Of a stretch of DNA of 64,000 nucleotides, positions 1-8,072 are shown piece by piece; within the stretch, counting starts at the first letter, position 1; the number at the start of each line of letters is the position of its first letter. The notes under the pieces were generated by a model. It ran no database searches. It had not been told where the DNA came from and saw nothing but the letters and a program-made list of their open reading frames with translations. The position numbers were made by a program, and so were the translations under genes. Source of the stretch: Chloroflexaceae bacterium (GTDB lineage: Bacteria > Chloroflexota > Chloroflexia > Chloroflexales > Chloroflexaceae); the NCBI GenBank assembly GCA_025057155.1, contig JANWYD010000008.1:208813-272812 (forward strand), written 5' to 3'.

Positions 1-749
1 AAGGCGACCTTCAACTCTTCGGCTTGCTCAATAGCGCCAACCTGACAAGTGTGTTGGGCTTCATTCTTACCGGCATAGGAAACGTGCTCGGCAACGCCCT
101 GCTGGTCGTCGTGCTGGTGATCTTCTTCCTGGTGGAACTGCCCCTCTTCAGGCGCCGATTTCAACACGCCCTGGGTGAGAATAGTCAACTGCTGCATAGC
201 CTGACGTCTTTTGGCGGGAGCGTGGTGCGCTACTTTGTCATTCGCACCTACATTAATCTTGCGGTTGGAATCGGATCGACCATAGGGTTGATATTCCTGG
301 AAGTGCCGTTCGCCATCCTCTGGGGCATCCTGATCTTTGTGTTTGGCTTCATTCCCTACATCGGCATCCCCATTGCTATGGTGCCCGCAGTGCTGCTCGC
401 CCTTGCCGAGCATGGCTTCCTGCGCGCTGGTCTGGTGATCCTGGCGGTTACCCTGGTCAACACCGCCTTCGAGAACCTGGTGGCCCCGGCGCTCATTGGC
501 CACCAGTTGCGCCTCTCGCCAGCGGTGGTATTCCTTTCGTTCTTCTTCTGGACCTGGCTCCTCGGGCCGCCGGGCACCTTCCTCTCCATGCCCATCACGG
601 TGTTGGTCACGGTGATCCTCGACAGCTACGAGGAGACACGCTGGCTGGCGCGTCTGATGGGCGCCGCGTCGATCGAGGCCCTGAGCGAGGCGGCGCCCAG
701 ATCGACAGTGGCCGATTCATCCTCCTCGCAGGGTGTTCCGGAAACATGA
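1..749 (+). CDS. AI-2E family transporter (PerM-like), C-terminal part
   Basis: The reading frame is open to the left edge, so the N-terminus is outside the window; about 248 residues are visible. It encodes several long hydrophobic helices, including a stretch around FGFIPYIGIPIAMVPAV and a Gly-Pro-rich loop followed by PITVLVTVILDSYEE, which is the C-terminal signature region of the AI-2E/PerM permease family. Family members are inner-membrane exporters or antiporters; the substrate cannot be told from the sequence. The last 25 or so residues are a polar Ser/Ala/Glu tail. It converges with pth, and a palindrome lies between the two stops. Confidence 0.85.
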   Translation, partial: GDLQLFGLLNSANLTSVLGFILTGIGNVLGNALLVVVLVIFFLVELPLFRRRFQHALGENSQLLHSLTSFGGSVVRYFVIRTYINLAVGIGSTIGLIFLEVPFAILWGILIFVFGFIPYIGIPIAMVPAVLLALAEHGFLRAGLVILAVTLVNTAFENLVAPALIGHQLRLSPAVVFLSFFFWTWLLGPPGTFLSMPITVLVTVILDSYEETRWLARLMGAASIEALSEAAPRSTVADSSSSQGVPET

Positions 750-767
750 TCTCCGGGCAACAAAACA

Positions 768-796
768 GTGCAGGCAACCCTCAGGGTTGCCTGCAC
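768..796. repeat. Dispersed palindrome, GCAACCCT/AGGGTTGC family
   Basis: A perfect 13-bp inverted repeat (GTGCAGGCAACCC and its complement) with a 3-nt TCA loop lies between the convergent AI-2E and pth genes. There is no T-run, so it is not a textbook intrinsic terminator, but it could act as a bidirectional RNA hairpin. The core recurs at 53647, 53706 and 56299. Confidence 0.8.
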
Positions 797-831
797 CACC
801 TTCATCATGTTGCACGTTAGAGCGCCGCGCG

Positions 832-1398
832 CTACCCCGGATTGTAGCGGTTCATCGCCGCGACCAGCCCCTCGCGCAGCACCACTTCCACTGCATCAGC
901 GACGGTGTCGAGCAGCGCCGGCAGGGCCTCCTCCTCTTCCCGCGAGAAGCGTGACAGCACGTAGGCCGCCGGGTCCATCTTTCCCGGGGGCTGGCCAATG
1001 CCCACGCGCAGGCGAGGGAACTCGCCGTTCCCCAGTTGCTGCACGATTGAGCGCATGCCGTTGTGGGTGCCCGCGCTTCCGCGCTCGCGCAGACGCAGCT
1101 TCGCAAAAGGCAGATCCAGATCGTCGTAGATCACCAGCAGTTCGCGCGCCGGGTCAATTTTGTACCAGTTGCGCAGCGCCGACACCGCCTGGCCGCTCAG
1201 GTTCATGAAGGTCTGTGGCTTGGCCAGGGCCACCCGTTGCCCGGCGATGGTCCCCTCGGCGACCAGGCTTCTGGCCTGTTTTCCCCGAAACTCCAGACCG
1301 TGCCGCCGGGCGAGGACGTCGAGGGCCTCGAAGCCGATGTTGTGGCGCGTTCGCGCATAGCGTTCGCCCGGGTTGCCCAGGCCGACGATGAGCCACAT
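832..1398 (-). CDS. pth: Peptidyl-tRNA hydrolase
   Basis: Releases tRNA from peptidyl-tRNA that has dropped off the ribosome; cytosolic. The start is placed at the ATG giving MWLIVGLGNPG, the invariant N-terminus of the family; an in-frame upstream start would add 14 unsupported residues. The predicted 188 aa match the usual length. The family Asn (GLGNPG), the catalytic His (TRHNIGFE), the FMNLSG motif and the Asp in YDDLDLP are all visible, as is the GSAGTHNGMRSI loop that closes over the substrate. It is flanked by a convergent transporter gene, with no obvious operon partner. Confidence 0.97.
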   Translation of the reverse strand: MWLIVGLGNPGERYARTRHNIGFEALDVLARRHGLEFRGKQARSLVAEGTIAGQRVALAKPQTFMNLSGQAVSALRNWYKIDPARELLVIYDDLDLPFAKLRLRERGSAGTHNGMRSIVQQLGNGEFPRLRVGIGQPPGKMDPAAYVLSRFSREEEEALPALLDTVADAVEVVLREGLVAAMNRYNPG

Positions 1399-1609
1399 AG
1401 GGTGTTGATCCGATAACCGGGTTGTCGATCTGGCAGGCAAGCAGGAAAACCAGGGTTCCCCGTCCCTCTCTCATAAGCGCGGGGCGCTGTTCCTCACCCT
1501 CCCCCCGGCCCCCTCCCTCTCCACTACCGGTGGAGAGAGAAGGGGCGCCGAGCGCAGCGAGGCGGGGTAGGGTGAGGACCCAGACAATGCACATTCACCT
1601 GCAACCCTA
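1399..1609. other. Intergenic stretch with palindromic repeats
   Basis: No coding region is supported here. It contains a weak copy of the GGAAACC/GGTTCCC palindrome family (1443-1461) and a pyrimidine-rich stretch with an inverted CTCTCCAC/GTGGAGAG motif near 1518-1540. Confidence 0.6.
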
Positions 1610-2704
1610 TCATACCTCATCCGAGCCAACCGCCAGCGCATAGCGCGTATACGTTCCCTGGCACGGCGGGCCATCGGTCATGAAGAGCGCGCAAGCGTGC
1701 AGATCCATAATTACCGAAACCACGCTCTCATAATGTTCTTCGGGAGGTTCGTTCGGGTCAATATGAAAACAGATCGAGTAAGGGTAACCCTCGTGGTCGC
1801 GCAACGCCGCCTGCACATCACCCAGGGCCAGGGGCCGCGCGGCGAGCAGGCGCTCCAGACGCGCCTGGCGCCGCCACGAGTGGGGATTCTTTTCCACATT
1901 GCGCTCGGTAACGCCAACGGCCTCGGCGTGCAGGAAGTGGTTGGCGTGCACCAGGCAGCCATGCGTACAACCGCTCACGTGAACGCCTCGCGGCCCCAGT
2001 TCCAGGTTCATCACCCGGTCGGGGACCTGGGCCAGTAGAACGTTCGCGGAGCAGGAGCGCTCCTCGCTGGCGACGGCTCGCGCGGCGGCATCCAGGTCCC
2101 GCGCGCGCAGCGCCTCGTACCAGCGCACGTGAAAAGGCCGGCGCAGGCGCCTCCAGTCGTCGTCGTGGCTGGTCAGGCCGTTAATCGCCAGCCCCAGCCC
2201 TGCCGCGTTCAGACCGATCTTACCGCCAAAGATGCCCGCCTCGGTGAAAGCCAGGCTCTGCGGACGGTCTGGCTCGACCGTGTGGATCAGGGCGCCCTGC
2301 ACGCCGGCGATCCAGTCCCAGTTCTCACCCAGCAGCAGATGCCCTTCTACGGTGGCCTCGGGCGCCAGGGCGAAGGTCGTACACCCCTCTGGCAGAGGCC
2401 GTTCGACGAATGCGTCGTAGAACAGTTCGTAGCGCGCGTTCAGCGCCGCGATAGCTGCGAGATCAACCCTGGCGCCATCGGCGATGCCCCGCATCCCGGC
2501 GTGGTAGTCCGGACTCTGGTCGGCGATGGCCGCGGCGTAGCGCGCAGCACGGCGCAACGCCTCGGCGCGGGTCAACTTCAACTCGCGCTCGAAGCGCGCG
2601 AAGTAGAGGCGCAGATTGTGCTCGATCCGCCTGCGCAGGGCCTTCCCGTGGGTCAGGCCCTGGTGGTAGGGAGAGCCTTCCAGGCGCAGCAGGGGCAATG
2701 CCAT
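1610..2704 (-). CDS. C45 family peptidase / acyl-CoA:6-aminopenicillanate-type acyltransferase
   Basis: A 364-residue Ntn-hydrolase-like protein. The N-terminal GSPYHQGLTHGKALR motif and the EGCTTFAL segment, in which the Cys would be the autocatalytic nucleophile, are typical of the acyl-coenzyme A:6-APA acyltransferase (peptidase C45) family. GENWDW and the GLNAAGLGLAINGL segment downstream support this. Bacterial members cleave or transfer acyl groups on amides; many are uncharacterised, and no substrate can be named here. There is no signal peptide, so it is probably cytosolic. It sits 68 nt downstream of a GNAT gene on the same strand and may share its transcript. Confidence 0.85.
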   Translation of the reverse strand: MALPLLRLEGSPYHQGLTHGKALRRRIEHNLRLYFARFERELKLTRAEALRRAARYAAAIADQSPDYHAGMRGIADGARVDLAAIAALNARYELFYDAFVERPLPEGCTTFALAPEATVEGHLLLGENWDWIAGVQGALIHTVEPDRPQSLAFTEAGIFGGKIGLNAAGLGLAINGLTSHDDDWRRLRRPFHVRWYEALRARDLDAAARAVASEERSCSANVLLAQVPDRVMNLELGPRGVHVSGCTHGCLVHANHFLHAEAVGVTERNVEKNPHSWRRQARLERLLAARPLALGDVQAALRDHEGYPYSICFHIDPNEPPEEHYESVVSVIMDLHACALFMTDGPPCQGTYTRYALAVGSDEV

Positions 2705-2772
2705 TGCGCCACCTTTCCCCTTCTAGAGAGTCTGGGTCGGCGAAACCCTCCCGGTTCTCCCAGGAGGGCTTT

Positions 2773-3834
2773 CTATGCCTCGGATTGCAGGCGTTTCACA
2801 AAACTCACCCAGGCCGGCTGCTTCACGAAGCCAAGAGCCTCGTTGATGCTGAGCATTCCCTGGTTACTCGATTCGTTCCAGGTCTTGAGCGTCTGGATTC
2901 CGTGACGGCGGGCGTACTCGATGGCGCACAGTTTCAGCGCCAGAGCGATGCCGCGCCGCCGGTACTCGCGGCGCACCCCGGTGAGGCCGGTGTAGAGCGT
3001 ATCAGGTTCCTTTTCACTCTTCCACAGCGCACTCAACCCGACGTAGCGCTGCCCGTCTATGGCCACGAAAAAGCCCTCAGGCAGGAGATCGCGATTCTCG
3101 AAGACATAGCGCTCAAAACTCTCTGGAGAAGGCGCGGTGAACGGTTCTGGCGAAGGAACGTCCCGGGCCAGGGTCACGTCCAGGTCGTAGAGCTTGCGAC
3201 GATGCTCCGGATCGCCTTCGATTAACTCGCGCAGGGTGACGATACGGATCCCGCTGGCGAGCACTCGCTCAACGTGACCGGCGAAGGGGGCTGGATCAAA
3301 TCCCGCCACCGCGAGGCGTGATTCCCACTCGCGCCGATCTTCGACGAACCCCCGCTCGGTCAGGAAGCGCATGGAGCGGGCATAGTCGCTACGGCAGTGG
3401 GCGCGAATGCGTAGCGGGTCGAGGGGCGCCAGGGCCGCCGTGACCGTCGCGTACAGCGCCCGGCCAACGCCCTGGCCCTGCCGCTCCGGGCGCACCGCCG
3501 CGAAGAAGGTGAACAGCCGTGGGTGGTACATCGTCTCTGGCTGATCGTAACTGGCAAAGCCCACCGCCTCACCCTCAGTTTCAGCGAGCCAGCGGCGGCA
3601 CTTGAGATGCGGCGGTTGCCTCTGGTCATGCTCCTTCCACTCCTCGACCGATTCGGGATATTCGGGAAAGGCCGCGTTACACACGGCCACGGCGGCGGCG
3701 TAGTCTGCCTCGCTGCCGCTAAACTCGCGGATGATCAACCCTGGCGGCGCGGCAGGAGTCTGCGCCGCGCTTTCTGTAGAAGCCTGTGACATAAGTATGG
3801 CCTGTTCAGTCCGGGAGTTAACCGGTCGCTTCAT
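2773..3834 (-). CDS. GNAT N-acetyltransferase with two GNAT domains
   Basis: About 353 residues with two tandem acetyltransferase folds. The first has an acetyl-CoA loop at PERQGQGVGRALY; the second has RREYRRRGIALALK followed by the ENNEAMLxINExLGF-like sequence (here NQGMLSINEALGF). Such double-GNAT proteins acetylate small molecules or proteins; the substrate is unknown. The start is uncertain. No good ribosome binding site precedes either this ATG or the next in-frame one at 3792 (MSQAS). The ATG chosen lies 6 nt after a TACAAT -10-like hexamer, which would give a leaderless mRNA. The C45 gene follows on the same strand. Confidence 0.85.
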   Translation of the reverse strand: MKRPVNSRTEQAILMSQASTESAAQTPAAPPGLIIREFSGSEADYAAAVAVCNAAFPEYPESVEEWKEHDQRQPPHLKCRRWLAETEGEAVGFASYDQPETMYHPRLFTFFAAVRPERQGQGVGRALYATVTAALAPLDPLRIRAHCRSDYARSMRFLTERGFVEDRREWESRLAVAGFDPAPFAGHVERVLASGIRIVTLRELIEGDPEHRRKLYDLDVTLARDVPSPEPFTAPSPESFERYVFENRDLLPEGFFVAIDGQRYVGLSALWKSEKEPDTLYTGLTGVRREYRRRGIALALKLCAIEYARRHGIQTLKTWNESSNQGMLSINEALGFVKQPAWVSFVKRLQSEA

Positions 3835-3840
3835 CGCCGT

Positions 3841-3846
3841 ATTGTA
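3841..3846 (-). promoter_or_regulatory. Possible -10 box of a leaderless promoter for the GNAT gene
   Basis: TACAAT on the minus strand lies 6 nt before the chosen ATG, so transcription would begin at or next to the start codon. No convincing -35 hexamer is present, so confidence is low. Confidence 0.35.
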
Positions 3847-4096
3847 GAGGCTTTCGCCCCTGGTCGCCATCGGTCACGGGTCCTGGTCTGGTTGATATAG
3901 GGAAACCGAGTTGCCCCACACCGTCCGCCTCCGGCGGGGGGGTGAGGCAAGCCTCGGAGACTTTGCGACATCCCGCTCAACCCAATGACTGGATCTCGTC
4001 GCCCGAAACGTGGTACAGTAAACTGTGTGATGATAAAGATGCCAGGCTTTCTTGTTTGCCAACTCTACACGCATAACCTGGAACGGCAGGAACACG
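3847..4096. other. Divergent intergenic region
   Basis: No gene is supported between the GNAT and LolA-like genes. A TGGTACAGT sequence at 4011-4019 resembles an extended -10 box facing the lipoprotein gene; no -35 was found. The rest is GC-rich with nothing recognised. Confidence 0.4.
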
Positions 4097-5221
4097 ATGC
4101 GACGTTCACTACTGCTGCTGATCGGGCTCCTCAGCGCGCTGCTGCTCGCCGCCTGCGGGCAACGTTTGCCCACAGCGGAGGAGATTGTTGAGCGCATGGA
4201 GGCGGCCCGCGCCGCTACCGACGATGCCCGCGCCACGGTGGTCTTCGATCTCACCACCCCCGACCGCTCCGGCCGGATGGTGGTGGATAGCTGGATGCAG
4301 AAGACCGGTGCGAACGATGCTGCCGGTAAGCCTGTCTATCGCGCGCGGACGGAGGTGCGCGAGGCCAGTGAGGCCGGACTGGTCGGTTCGCTTATGGTCA
4401 GTGACGGCGAGACCTTCTGGCTCTACAACCCCGCCGAGAACACCGTGATCACCGGCGCTGCCAGCCAGATGCGCGAGGCCGCTGCCGCGCCCGCCGGTCC
4501 TGCGACGATGCTCCAGGACCTGATCGCCCAGGGGCTTGACGCGGTGCAACTTGAGGTGCTCGGCGCCGAAGTGGTGGCCGGCAAGAACACCTGGAAGGTC
4601 AAGGTCACTCCCCGGCCGGCCACGCGCGAGCAGCTTGGTCTCGATGGCCTGGTTGAAGGCTTTATGTGGGTGGATGCGGAACTGGCGCTGCCACTCAAGG
4701 CCACTTTCGACGCCAGCGACTTCGGGCGCGGCAGCATCGAGGCCCTGCGCCTCGAAACCAACACCGGCCTGAGCGCCGACCTGTTCCGCTTCACCCCGCC
4801 CCCCGGCGCTACTGTGGTGCGCGCCGAGGATCTGGCCGCGCGGGCGAAGTCCAGCGTCGCTTCGCTCGACGAGGCCCGCGCCGCGGTCAGCTTCCCCCTG
4901 CGCGAGCCGGGCTACCTGCCCGCCGGGATGGCGCTGGTCGAGGTGCGTCTCGTCGGCCCCGATGCCGTGATCCTCAACTACGCCGGCGCTGGCGGCAGTG
5001 TGAGCGTGGTGCAGAGCAGCGAGGAGATCGGCCGCGACCAGGCGCCGCCCGCCGGTAGCCAGATGCGCGCCGTGACGGTGCGTGGCGTGTCCGGCGCCCT
5101 GATCGTCGGCGCCGACGGCCGGGGCAGCCTGCTGCGCTGGGAAGAAGGTGGTCTGCGCTACGTCGTCGCCGGGGCCGTCGGCCCCGATGAGGCGCTGAAG
5201 ATTGCCGAGAGCCTGCGCTAG
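4097..5221 (+). CDS. LolA/RseB-fold lipoprotein with C-terminal DUF4367-like domain
   Basis: About 374 residues. A short charged N-terminus, a hydrophobic core and a lipobox (LLLAAC, Cys about residue 19) mark it as a lipoprotein. The start ATG follows an AGGA motif. Residues 25-240 resemble the LolA/RseB superfamily (DGETFWLYNPAENTV, ATREQLGL, FDASDFGRG segments), a half-barrel that binds lipid or senses envelope state. The last 110 residues (FPLREPGYLPAGM onwards) resemble the DUF4367 domain found after sigma-factor and lipoprotein modules. The ABC ATPase gene begins 22 nt after the stop, so the two are probably co-transcribed. Its exact role is unknown. Confidence 0.75.
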   Translation: MRRSLLLLIGLLSALLLAACGQRLPTAEEIVERMEAARAATDDARATVVFDLTTPDRSGRMVVDSWMQKTGANDAAGKPVYRARTEVREASEAGLVGSLMVSDGETFWLYNPAENTVITGAASQMREAAAAPAGPATMLQDLIAQGLDAVQLEVLGAEVVAGKNTWKVKVTPRPATREQLGLDGLVEGFMWVDAELALPLKATFDASDFGRGSIEALRLETNTGLSADLFRFTPPPGATVVRAEDLAARAKSSVASLDEARAAVSFPLREPGYLPAGMALVEVRLVGPDAVILNYAGAGGSVSVVQSSEEIGRDQAPPAGSQMRAVTVRGVSGALIVGADGRGSLLRWEEGGLRYVVAGAVGPDEALKIAESLR

Positions 5222-5243
5222 GGCAATCCAGCATCGCCGACCT

Positions 5244-5948
5244 ATGACCGCGACCCTCATCCGCGCCATTGCTCTTGCCCGCCGCTACCAGATGGGCAAA
5301 ACCTACGTTGACGCGCTGCGGGGCGTGGATCTCCAGGTGGCCCCCGGCGAGTTCGTGGCCCTGGTTGGCCCCAGCGGCAGCGGCAAGAGCACCCTGCTGC
5401 ACCTGATCGGCGGTCTGGTACGCCCCACTGGCGGCGAGATCTGGGTCAACGGGATCGAGCTGGGCCGCAGCAGCGATCAGGAACTGGTACGCTACCGTCG
5501 CGATACGCTCGGCTTCGTGTTCCAGAGTTTCAACCTGCTGCCCGTCAAGACCGCCTGGGAGAACGTTGCCGTCCCGCTGATGCTTGCCGGTGTGTCGCCC
5601 GAACGCCGGCGGGCGCGGGCGATGGCCCTGCTGGAGCAACTCGGCCTCGGCCACCGCGCCAACCACCGGCCCGCCGAGTTAAGCGGCGGTGAGCAACAAC
5701 GGGTCGCCATCGCCCGCGCTCTGGCCAACCACCCGCGGCTGATCCTGGCCGATGAACCCACCGGCAACCTCGACAGCCGCACCGGCGGCGAGATTATGGC
5801 CCTCCTACGGAGCCTGGTACGCGACGAGGGCCTGACCCTGCTTCTCGTCACCCACGATATGAGCGTGGCTCGCTATGCCGACCGCATCGTCCATCTGCGT
5901 GACGGGGCGGTGCAGTTCGTGGAGGCAGTAGAAGCAACATCATGGTAG
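5244..5948 (+). CDS. ABC transporter ATP-binding protein (LolD/MacB type)
   Basis: A 234-residue ATPase with Walker A GPSGSGKS, the Q-loop in FVFQSFNLLP, signature LSGGEQQR, Walker B LILADEPTGNLD and the H-loop in LLVTHDMS. FQSFNLLP and EPTGNLDS are typical of the LolD/MacB/FtsE subfamily, which powers lipoprotein or macrolide export by MacB-type permeases. It lies directly downstream of a LolA-like lipoprotein, which suggests an envelope lipid or lipoprotein task. No permease gene follows: the next gene is a HAD phosphatase. The membrane partner must be elsewhere. Confidence 0.92.
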   Translation: MTATLIRAIALARRYQMGKTYVDALRGVDLQVAPGEFVALVGPSGSGKSTLLHLIGGLVRPTGGEIWVNGIELGRSSDQELVRYRRDTLGFVFQSFNLLPVKTAWENVAVPLMLAGVSPERRRARAMALLEQLGLGHRANHRPAELSGGEQQRVAIARALANHPRLILADEPTGNLDSRTGGEIMALLRSLVRDEGLTLLLVTHDMSVARYADRIVHLRDGAVQFVEAVEATSW

Positions 5949-6093
5949 ATTGCGGGTCGGGGAGGGGCGCGGGGAGGCCGGGTTACGCTCGTTGGGCCGA
6001 AGTATTGGCGCAGCCGGTGCTTCGGCCTTACTGACCTGGACGACTGTGGGAAGGATCGCCTCCCCCTGGCCAACGTGAACTGGCAGCACTGGT

Positions 6094-6774
6094 ATGATAC
6101 GCGCCCTGATCTTCGATTTTGATGGACTGATCGTTGACACCGAAACTCCGGCGCTGGAGAGCTGGCGGCGCATATATGCCGAATACGGGTTCGATCTGGG
6201 ATTGCAGGAGTGGTCGGCGACGCTGGGCACGCGCCACGGTTTCGACGCCCTCGAGCACCTGATTGGTCTGGTCGGGGCCGCCGACCCTGCCCGCGCCGCC
6301 GCGCTGCGCGCCGAGAGCGCCGCCATCCGCGCGCGCCGGCGGGCTCTCAAGGACGCCATGGGGGCTGCTCAGGGCCTGTTGCCCGGCGTCATCGAGGTGC
6401 TCGACGAGGCCGAGGCGCTGGGATTGCCGTGTGCGGTGGCTTCCAGCAGCGACTATCGCTGGGTCGGGGGCTGGCTGGAGCGGCTGGGGATCGCCCGGCG
6501 CTTCGCCTGCATCCGCACCGCCGACGACGTGACGCGCACCAAGCCCGACCCGGAGCTGTTTCTCTCCGCCGCCGCGGGGCTGAAGTTGCCGCCGGAAGCC
6601 TGTCTGGTGCTCGAAGACTCGGCCAACGGCATTCTAGCCGCTCGCGCTGCGGGTTGCCCGGTGGTGGCCGTACCGGGCGCGGTAACGCGCCAGTTGCCCC
6701 TGCCGCCCGCCGATCTGACCCTGCCCTCCCTCGCCGCCATGCGCCTGGCGGACATCCTGGCAGTGTTTCAGTAG
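6094..6774 (+). CDS. HAD-superfamily phosphatase (beta-phosphoglucomutase/CbbY-like)
   Basis: A 226-residue subfamily IA HAD enzyme. Motif I is DFDGLIVDTE (nucleophile and acid Asp), motif II is the Ser in VASSSD, motif III is the Lys in TKPDPELF, and motif IV is LEDSANG. A helical cap follows motif I. Such enzymes dephosphorylate or isomerise sugar phosphates; the substrate cannot be assigned. The gene lies 145 nt after the ABC ATPase and converges with the cytochrome oxidase operon. Confidence 0.93.
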   Translation: MIRALIFDFDGLIVDTETPALESWRRIYAEYGFDLGLQEWSATLGTRHGFDALEHLIGLVGAADPARAAALRAESAAIRARRRALKDAMGAAQGLLPGVIEVLDEAEALGLPCAVASSSDYRWVGGWLERLGIARRFACIRTADDVTRTKPDPELFLSAAAGLKLPPEACLVLEDSANGILAARAAGCPVVAVPGAVTRQLPLPPADLTLPSLAAMRLADILAVFQ

Positions 6775-6829
6775 AACGGCTCCTCCTGGTGCAGGGCGAT
6801 GCGGCGCAATTCTTCCTTTGCCGCCCATC

Positions 6830-7213
6830 TCACGGCAGCGGTCCGGGGGGCGGGGGCCAACCCCGCGCAAAATAATCCACCATGGTAATAATCACCATAA
6901 TCGCGAAGCCTATAAACGCCGCCGCGGCATAGGCCTGCGTGGCCCGCTCGCTGACCTTTACGTGCATAAAGTAGAGGACAATCAGCGTTGTCTTGGCGAT
7001 GGCGATGGCCATAGCGATCGCCACGCCAAGCAGGCGCGGCAGGGCGATGAACCCCTCGATCCACCAGGCCCCTACCGTGAGCGCCATCAACGCCATCAGC
7101 GCGCCGAACACCTTGTAGTACGTCCCGCGGCTGATGTGGGTATGCCGGACATGCTCCGGGTGGACGCCGTCGCCCTGGGGGCCGTGGCTGGCAGTTGTGC
7201 TTGTCTTTGCCAT
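6830..7213 (-). CDS. ctaF: Cytochrome c oxidase subunit IV (prokaryotic type)
   Basis: 127 residues with three hydrophobic helices separated by short loops; KTTLIVLYFMHVK is the hallmark of the small prokaryotic oxidase subunit IV. It is the last gene of the act-cox operon, and its ATG overlaps the cox3 stop by one base (TGATG), which indicates translational coupling. It would pack against subunits I and III in the membrane; it holds no cofactor. Confidence 0.9.
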   Translation of the reverse strand: MAKTSTTASHGPQGDGVHPEHVRHTHISRGTYYKVFGALMALMALTVGAWWIEGFIALPRLLGVAIAMAIAIAKTTLIVLYFMHVKVSERATQAYAAAAFIGFAIMVIITMVDYFARGWPPPPGPLP

Positions 7214-8037
7214 CAGTGCACCAGATAAAACAATGGGAAGAGAAACACCCAGATAATGTCAATCAGGTGCCAGTAGAGGCCCCCGACCTCAATGGGAGTA
7301 AAATAGGTTGGCGTAATCACCCCGCGCCAGGAGATAAAAGTCAGCACCGAGACAATCGTCAGCCCGATGACCATGTGTACGGCGTGCAGACCGGTGGCGA
7401 CGAAGTAGAGGAAGTAGAACAACTGATAGGGCGAGCCAGGGCCAGCCTGGGGCTGCCCGTGGCCCGCCTCGGCCCCGTGGGTGGCTGCAGCGCCCTTGCC
7501 GCCCTCGGCGCCGTGGGCCTCGGGGAAGATGAAGCTGCGTCCGGGCACCAGACATTCCTTTTCTTCGAGCCGCGCGCCGCCGGTCACCCAGGCGACCGGA
7601 TTGGCCGCCCCGGCGCAGTGGGCGAACTTCTCGCCGTACTCGTAGCCCTTGATCACCAGGAAGGTCGCTCCCAGCAGGAGGGTGATCCCCAGCATCGTCA
7701 GCAGGCGCCGCCGGTCGCCCTCCTCGGCCGCGTTTACCGCCAGGGCCACCGTCAGCGAACTGACCAGCAGCACCACCGTGTTCACCGCGCCGAGAGGGGT
7801 GTTGAGATGGTGCGCCGCCTCGGCCCACACATCGGGAAAGGCCCAGCGGTAGACGATATACGCCATAAAGATCCCGCCGAACAGCATGATTTCGGTCACC
7901 AGGAAGACCCACATCCCCAGGGTGGCCGTCTCCTTCTGCTGTTGTGCGCTCTCGAAGTGGTGCAGAAGTTCGCGCCCATGAGCCTCGTGGCCATGCTCAT
8001 GGACCGGCGCCGGTTTCGCGGTTGGTGTCGTCGCCAA
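7213..8037 (-). CDS. ctaE: Cytochrome c oxidase subunit III
   Basis: About 274 residues with several transmembrane helices. It shows GMWVFLVTEIMLFGG near the N-terminus and FVATGLHAVHMVIGL plus YWHLIDIIWVFLFPLFYL near the C-terminus, standard subunit III signatures. A polar His/Gly/Ala-rich insert between two helices contains two Cys residues and is longer than in most homologues. The start is placed at a TTG preceded by GAGGAG at good spacing; an upstream GTG at 8097 would overlap cox1 and lacks a ribosome binding site. The subunit stabilises proton uptake by subunit I. Confidence 0.93.
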   Translation of the reverse strand: MATTPTAKPAPVHEHGHEAHGRELLHHFESAQQQKETATLGMWVFLVTEIMLFGGIFMAYIVYRWAFPDVWAEAAHHLNTPLGAVNTVVLLVSSLTVALAVNAAEEGDRRRLLTMLGITLLLGATFLVIKGYEYGEKFAHCAGAANPVAWVTGGARLEEKECLVPGRSFIFPEAHGAEGGKGAAATHGAEAGHGQPQAGPGSPYQLFYFLYFVATGLHAVHMVIGLTIVSVLTFISWRGVITPTYFTPIEVGGLYWHLIDIIWVFLFPLFYLVH

Positions 8038-8072
8038 GGTGCGCTCCTCTACTCGTGGCTGTGCACCGCTGT

